Part shown: in pieces, positions 61,760-64,000 of the stretch | How the letters are laid out: each line of letters opens with the position of its first letter | Numbering within the stretch: the stretch's first letter is position 1 | Assembly: GCF_030546695.1 (NCBI RefSeq) | Contig: NZ_JAUOTP010000002.1 | Coordinates: 124,001-188,000, forward strand | Origin: Sphingomonas natans | GTDB taxonomy: Bacteria > Pseudomonadota > Alphaproteobacteria > Sphingomonadales > Sphingomonadaceae | Direction: 5' to 3' | Length of the DNA: 64,000 bases | Made by a program: the position numbers and the translations under genes | The notes under the pieces: model-generated | What the model saw: only the letters and a program-made list of their open reading frames with translations | Database searches by the model: none | What the model was told of the DNA's origin: nothing

Positions 61760-62263
61760 GATCCAAAGCTCGGCATCACGCATCACACTTAGGAAAGCGT
61801 GATGATCGACCAGTCGCTTCAGCGGAGCTGTGGGCGGCAGGTTGATTCACGCCGCCGGCACGAACTGTTTGTCGCTCCCGTCGAACCGCTTTCAGTGTCC
61901 GCGCGGCCTCCGGCAACGTTGCTGCGATCGTATCCGGCAGCACGCTGAAGCGTGATCAGCGGGCCGGATCAACCCCGCCGAATGGCGACGTTTCGAACTT
62001 CTGGCACAACTGCCAGTAGCCTCATCCAGCACTGTCGTGGCCGCCGGCCGTATCGAGGATCCCGTCCCCGGGAATATTGCCAGGAGGGCGGCTGCGGCGT
62101 CCATCCTACCGGCAGCGCGGTGCGAACCATGTCCGCGGCATAACATTTCTGCGCCACGATGGCGCGTTCCCGACATCATCGCGATCACCCTTCGGCCCTC
62201 GATATGTGTCTGGTTTGTGTCTACAATCTCGCGACGGTCCGTGTCACGACTTGGGAGAGGATT
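61760..62263. other. intergenic gap with insertion-sequence remnant
   Basis: A gap of 504 bases between the FkbM-like gene and the Hint-domain gene. Its middle and right parts hold a decayed transposase (given separately). The left part (61760-61960) has a short palindromic stretch near 61778-61802 and no recognisable gene. The last 15 bases carry a strong purine-rich ribosome site (GGGAGAGG) for the downstream gene. Confidence 0.5.
61980..62170 (-). pseudogene. remnant of an IS5-type transposase
   Basis: On the minus strand, 62160-62101 translates to IVAQKCYAADMVRTAL, which mirrors the conserved IV-ADKGYDAD-VR-AL segment near the third catalytic region of IS5-family DDE transposases. About 110 bases further on, a stretch resembling the FCxLKxFRRVATRY motif can be followed only with frameshifts (GAAGTTCGAAACGTCGCCAT). 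Stop codons and shifts show it is dead. No terminal inverted repeats or target duplication could be placed. Confidence 0.5.
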
Positions 62264-63910
62264 GTGGCAGAATACGATTATCCGGGCTCAAGCCCCACCT
62301 ATGGCGTTACCGTGGAAAGCGGCGACGTGATGAGGATATTGTCCAACGGTTATGCATCGTCGATCACGATCAACCAGGGCGGGATCCAGTACATACAAGG
62401 CGGCGATGCTCTTGGCGTGACGGTGAATAGCGGCGGGGCCGCGCAGGTCGATTCAGGCCACGCCTCAAGCGTTACTATCAACACCGGCGGTGTTGTGCAC
62501 GTCGATGGCGGGCGGATCGACAATCCCTATATAAACGGAGGAACTCTGTATGTAGGCGCCGGCGCGACGGAAGCGCAGGCGAACGTTGCGCACGGGGGCA
62601 CAGAGTATTTAGGCGGCAGCACGATCGCTGCGACGGCATATGACGGGGGGCGCATTGTCCTTGATCAGCCCGGCTATCAGGGCGACACGGTTACGACCGC
62701 CAGCCTGACACCCAATTATATCGGATTGCTTACGATCAACGGTGGGGGAACGCTGGAGATCAAGAATGGGGTTACCTCGGGGCTTTACCTCCAAGGGGGG
62801 AACGTCGTCATCGATCCGGTGCGGTATGACAGCTCGGTGACGGGTAGTTACGATCGGCAGATTGGCATTCTTACGATCCAGGGAAGCACAGCGTCGTACC
62901 GACTACATGTTTTCGACCAGCAGAATCTCGGATTCAGCCTGTCTGCCGATCCATCCGGTGCGGTAAGCGTCGCTGCCGTGCAACGGCCGGTCTGTTTCTT
63001 ACCCGGCACCCGCATTGCCACCTCGACCGGGTACATCGCGGTCGAAGCAATTGTCCCTGGACAGTTCGTCCGCACCAGCGACGGCCGCGATCGCCGCGTG
63101 GTCTGGGTAGGGGGCGGACATGTCTCAGGGAGGGACACCGATCATCCGATTATCGTTCGGCGTGGAGCGTTCGGCGACGGGGCCCCCTTCGCAGATCTCA
63201 GTGTGACTTCAGGCCACTCGTTCCTGGTCGATGGGCTGCTCATCCCTATTGGCCAATTAGTGAACGGCACGTCCATCGCACGGCAGCGCGAGATCACGTC
63301 TTATGAATATTTTCACGTCCAGCTCGAGCAGCATGCAATCCTGCTCGCCAATGGCGCCGAGGCCGAAAGCTATCGTGATGATGGCAATCGCCGCGCATTT
63401 GCGTGGAATGCCGGCGATCTGGAAGCAGACAACACGCCGTTCGCCCCGATTGTCTGCGACGGACCGTCCGTCGATTCGATATGGCAGCGCTTGGCCGCAA
63501 GAGCGGGTCTAACTTGGGATCGGCTGGATAGTGATCCCGATCTACACGTCATCGTCGGCGGTCAGCGCATTGCCCCCTCTCGCCAGCATGATGACACTTA
63601 TCTTTTCGAGATCGAGGCGTGTGGCGAGATGATTCTTGCGTCAAAGTCCGTCATTCCTGCCGAGATTGGCATGTGCAGGGATCACCGGAGGCTCGGCGTC
63701 GCGATCCGCCGCTACTGGATCGAGGATGCGACGAGCCGAGACATGGTCCCGTTTCACTCCTCGGCGCTGACCAATGGCTTCTACGCTCCTGAAGAGAAAG
63801 ACGGGATCCGATGGACGGACGGCTCCGCTGCGTTGCCGGCGCATGAGCGGCAGCAAGGCCGCCGCGTGACCCTAGGCGTCGAATTGGGCTGTCGCGCGCG
63901 CTATTTCTAG
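62264..63910 (+). CDS. Hint-domain protein with AIDA-like repeats
   Basis: A 548-residue protein from the GTG at 62264, which has GGGAGAGG just upstream. Residues about 5-130 consist of strand-loop-strand repeats of about 20 residues (ASSITINQGGIQYIQGGDAL, GVTVNSGGAAQVDSGH, ASSVTINTGGVVHVDGG), as in AIDA-type autotransporter passengers. A Hint domain (hedgehog/intein type) begins at Cys244 (CFLPGTRIATSTGYIAVEAI) with a later VTSGHSFLVDG and ILLANGAEAESY. There is no beta-barrel and no clear signal peptide. Such proteins are frequent in alphaproteobacteria; function unknown. Starts further upstream would run into the transposase remnant. Confidence 0.85.
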   Translation: MAEYDYPGSSPTYGVTVESGDVMRILSNGYASSITINQGGIQYIQGGDALGVTVNSGGAAQVDSGHASSVTINTGGVVHVDGGRIDNPYINGGTLYVGAGATEAQANVAHGGTEYLGGSTIAATAYDGGRIVLDQPGYQGDTVTTASLTPNYIGLLTINGGGTLEIKNGVTSGLYLQGGNVVIDPVRYDSSVTGSYDRQIGILTIQGSTASYRLHVFDQQNLGFSLSADPSGAVSVAAVQRPVCFLPGTRIATSTGYIAVEAIVPGQFVRTSDGRDRRVVWVGGGHVSGRDTDHPIIVRRGAFGDGAPFADLSVTSGHSFLVDGLLIPIGQLVNGTSIARQREITSYEYFHVQLEQHAILLANGAEAESYRDDGNRRAFAWNAGDLEADNTPFAPIVCDGPSVDSIWQRLAARAGLTWDRLDSDPDLHVIVGGQRIAPSRQHDDTYLFEIEACGEMILASKSVIPAEIGMCRDHRRLGVAIRRYWIEDATSRDMVPFHSSALTNGFYAPEEKDGIRWTDGSAALPAHERQQGRRVTLGVELGCRARYF

Positions 63911-64000
63911 CGGTGCGTCAATTGATTGGGCGACACCGCGCCAACGGCTGCCCCTGTTATTTTAACGCCGATGTGTGTCCACCTGTGAGATTGGCCATCT

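Overview
The window is high-GC, almost fully coding DNA from an alphaproteobacterium. The gene set and codon use suggest a sphingomonad (Sphingomonas or a close relative). Supporting signs are the rimP-nusA-ylxR-infB order, an RF2 gene with no programmed frameshift, a type II secretion system (T2SS) of the GspN-containing type, and REP-type palindromes of the kind common in this group. The taxonomic call is an inference from protein content only; no rRNA gene is present.

Layout. 1-10.3 kb: aroK-aroB (shikimate pathway), then a tightly overlapping leftward operon (CvpA, NifU-like scaffold, Kef-type antiporter, DUF423, an unrecognised protein, an MFS carrier), then a DUF1501/DUF1800 exported pair. 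10.4-24.4 kb: a rearranged T2SS locus in four blocks: gspK-gspJ-periplasmic binding protein leftward, gspN rightward, gspL-M-E-F leftward, gspG-H-I-C-D rightward. Beyond it lies a leftward triplet that looks like a second set of PilN/PilO/PilP (GspL/M/C-like) membrane proteins. 24.6-31 kb: an initiating sugar transferase, a DsbA-type thiol oxidoreductase, an M48/TPR protease and RNase E. 31.3-37.4 kb: cell-wall amidase, PBP1A and prfB, with two exported methyltransferase-fold proteins. 37.5-44.8 kb: a PQQ-type sugar dehydrogenase, the rimP-nusA-infB operon and tRNA-Ala(CGC). 44.9-52.7 kb: an HD-domain protein opposite a Tat-exported PLP enzyme, a HerA-like ATPase, and a three-gene signalling module (OmpR-type regulator, LysM-FecR protein, CHASE2 histidine kinase). 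53.2-64 kb: a polysaccharide region with dTDP-rhamnose genes rfbCBDA, an embedded UDP-xylose synthase, a PhyH oxygenase, a KpsC-like Kdo transferase, an FkbM-like methyltransferase, an insertion-sequence remnant and a Hint-domain protein.

Most striking observation. Palindromic REP pairs sit at nearly every gene junction of the T2SS locus, and almost nowhere else in the window. In gspI, gspJ and gspK the repeat lies between the only usable start codon and the prepilin-peptidase cleavage site, so the repeat must be translated as a 41-45 residue leader that is then cut off. gspH has the same arrangement but also a possible start downstream of its repeat. The mature pseudopilin is untouched, so the leader appears to act as a tolerated landing pad for mobile palindromes.

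The window also holds several exported enzymes of folds that are usually cytosolic (two methyltransferases, one PLP enzyme). An AT-richer stretch near 60.5-62.2 kb, with a decayed transposase, marks recent exchange in the polysaccharide locus.
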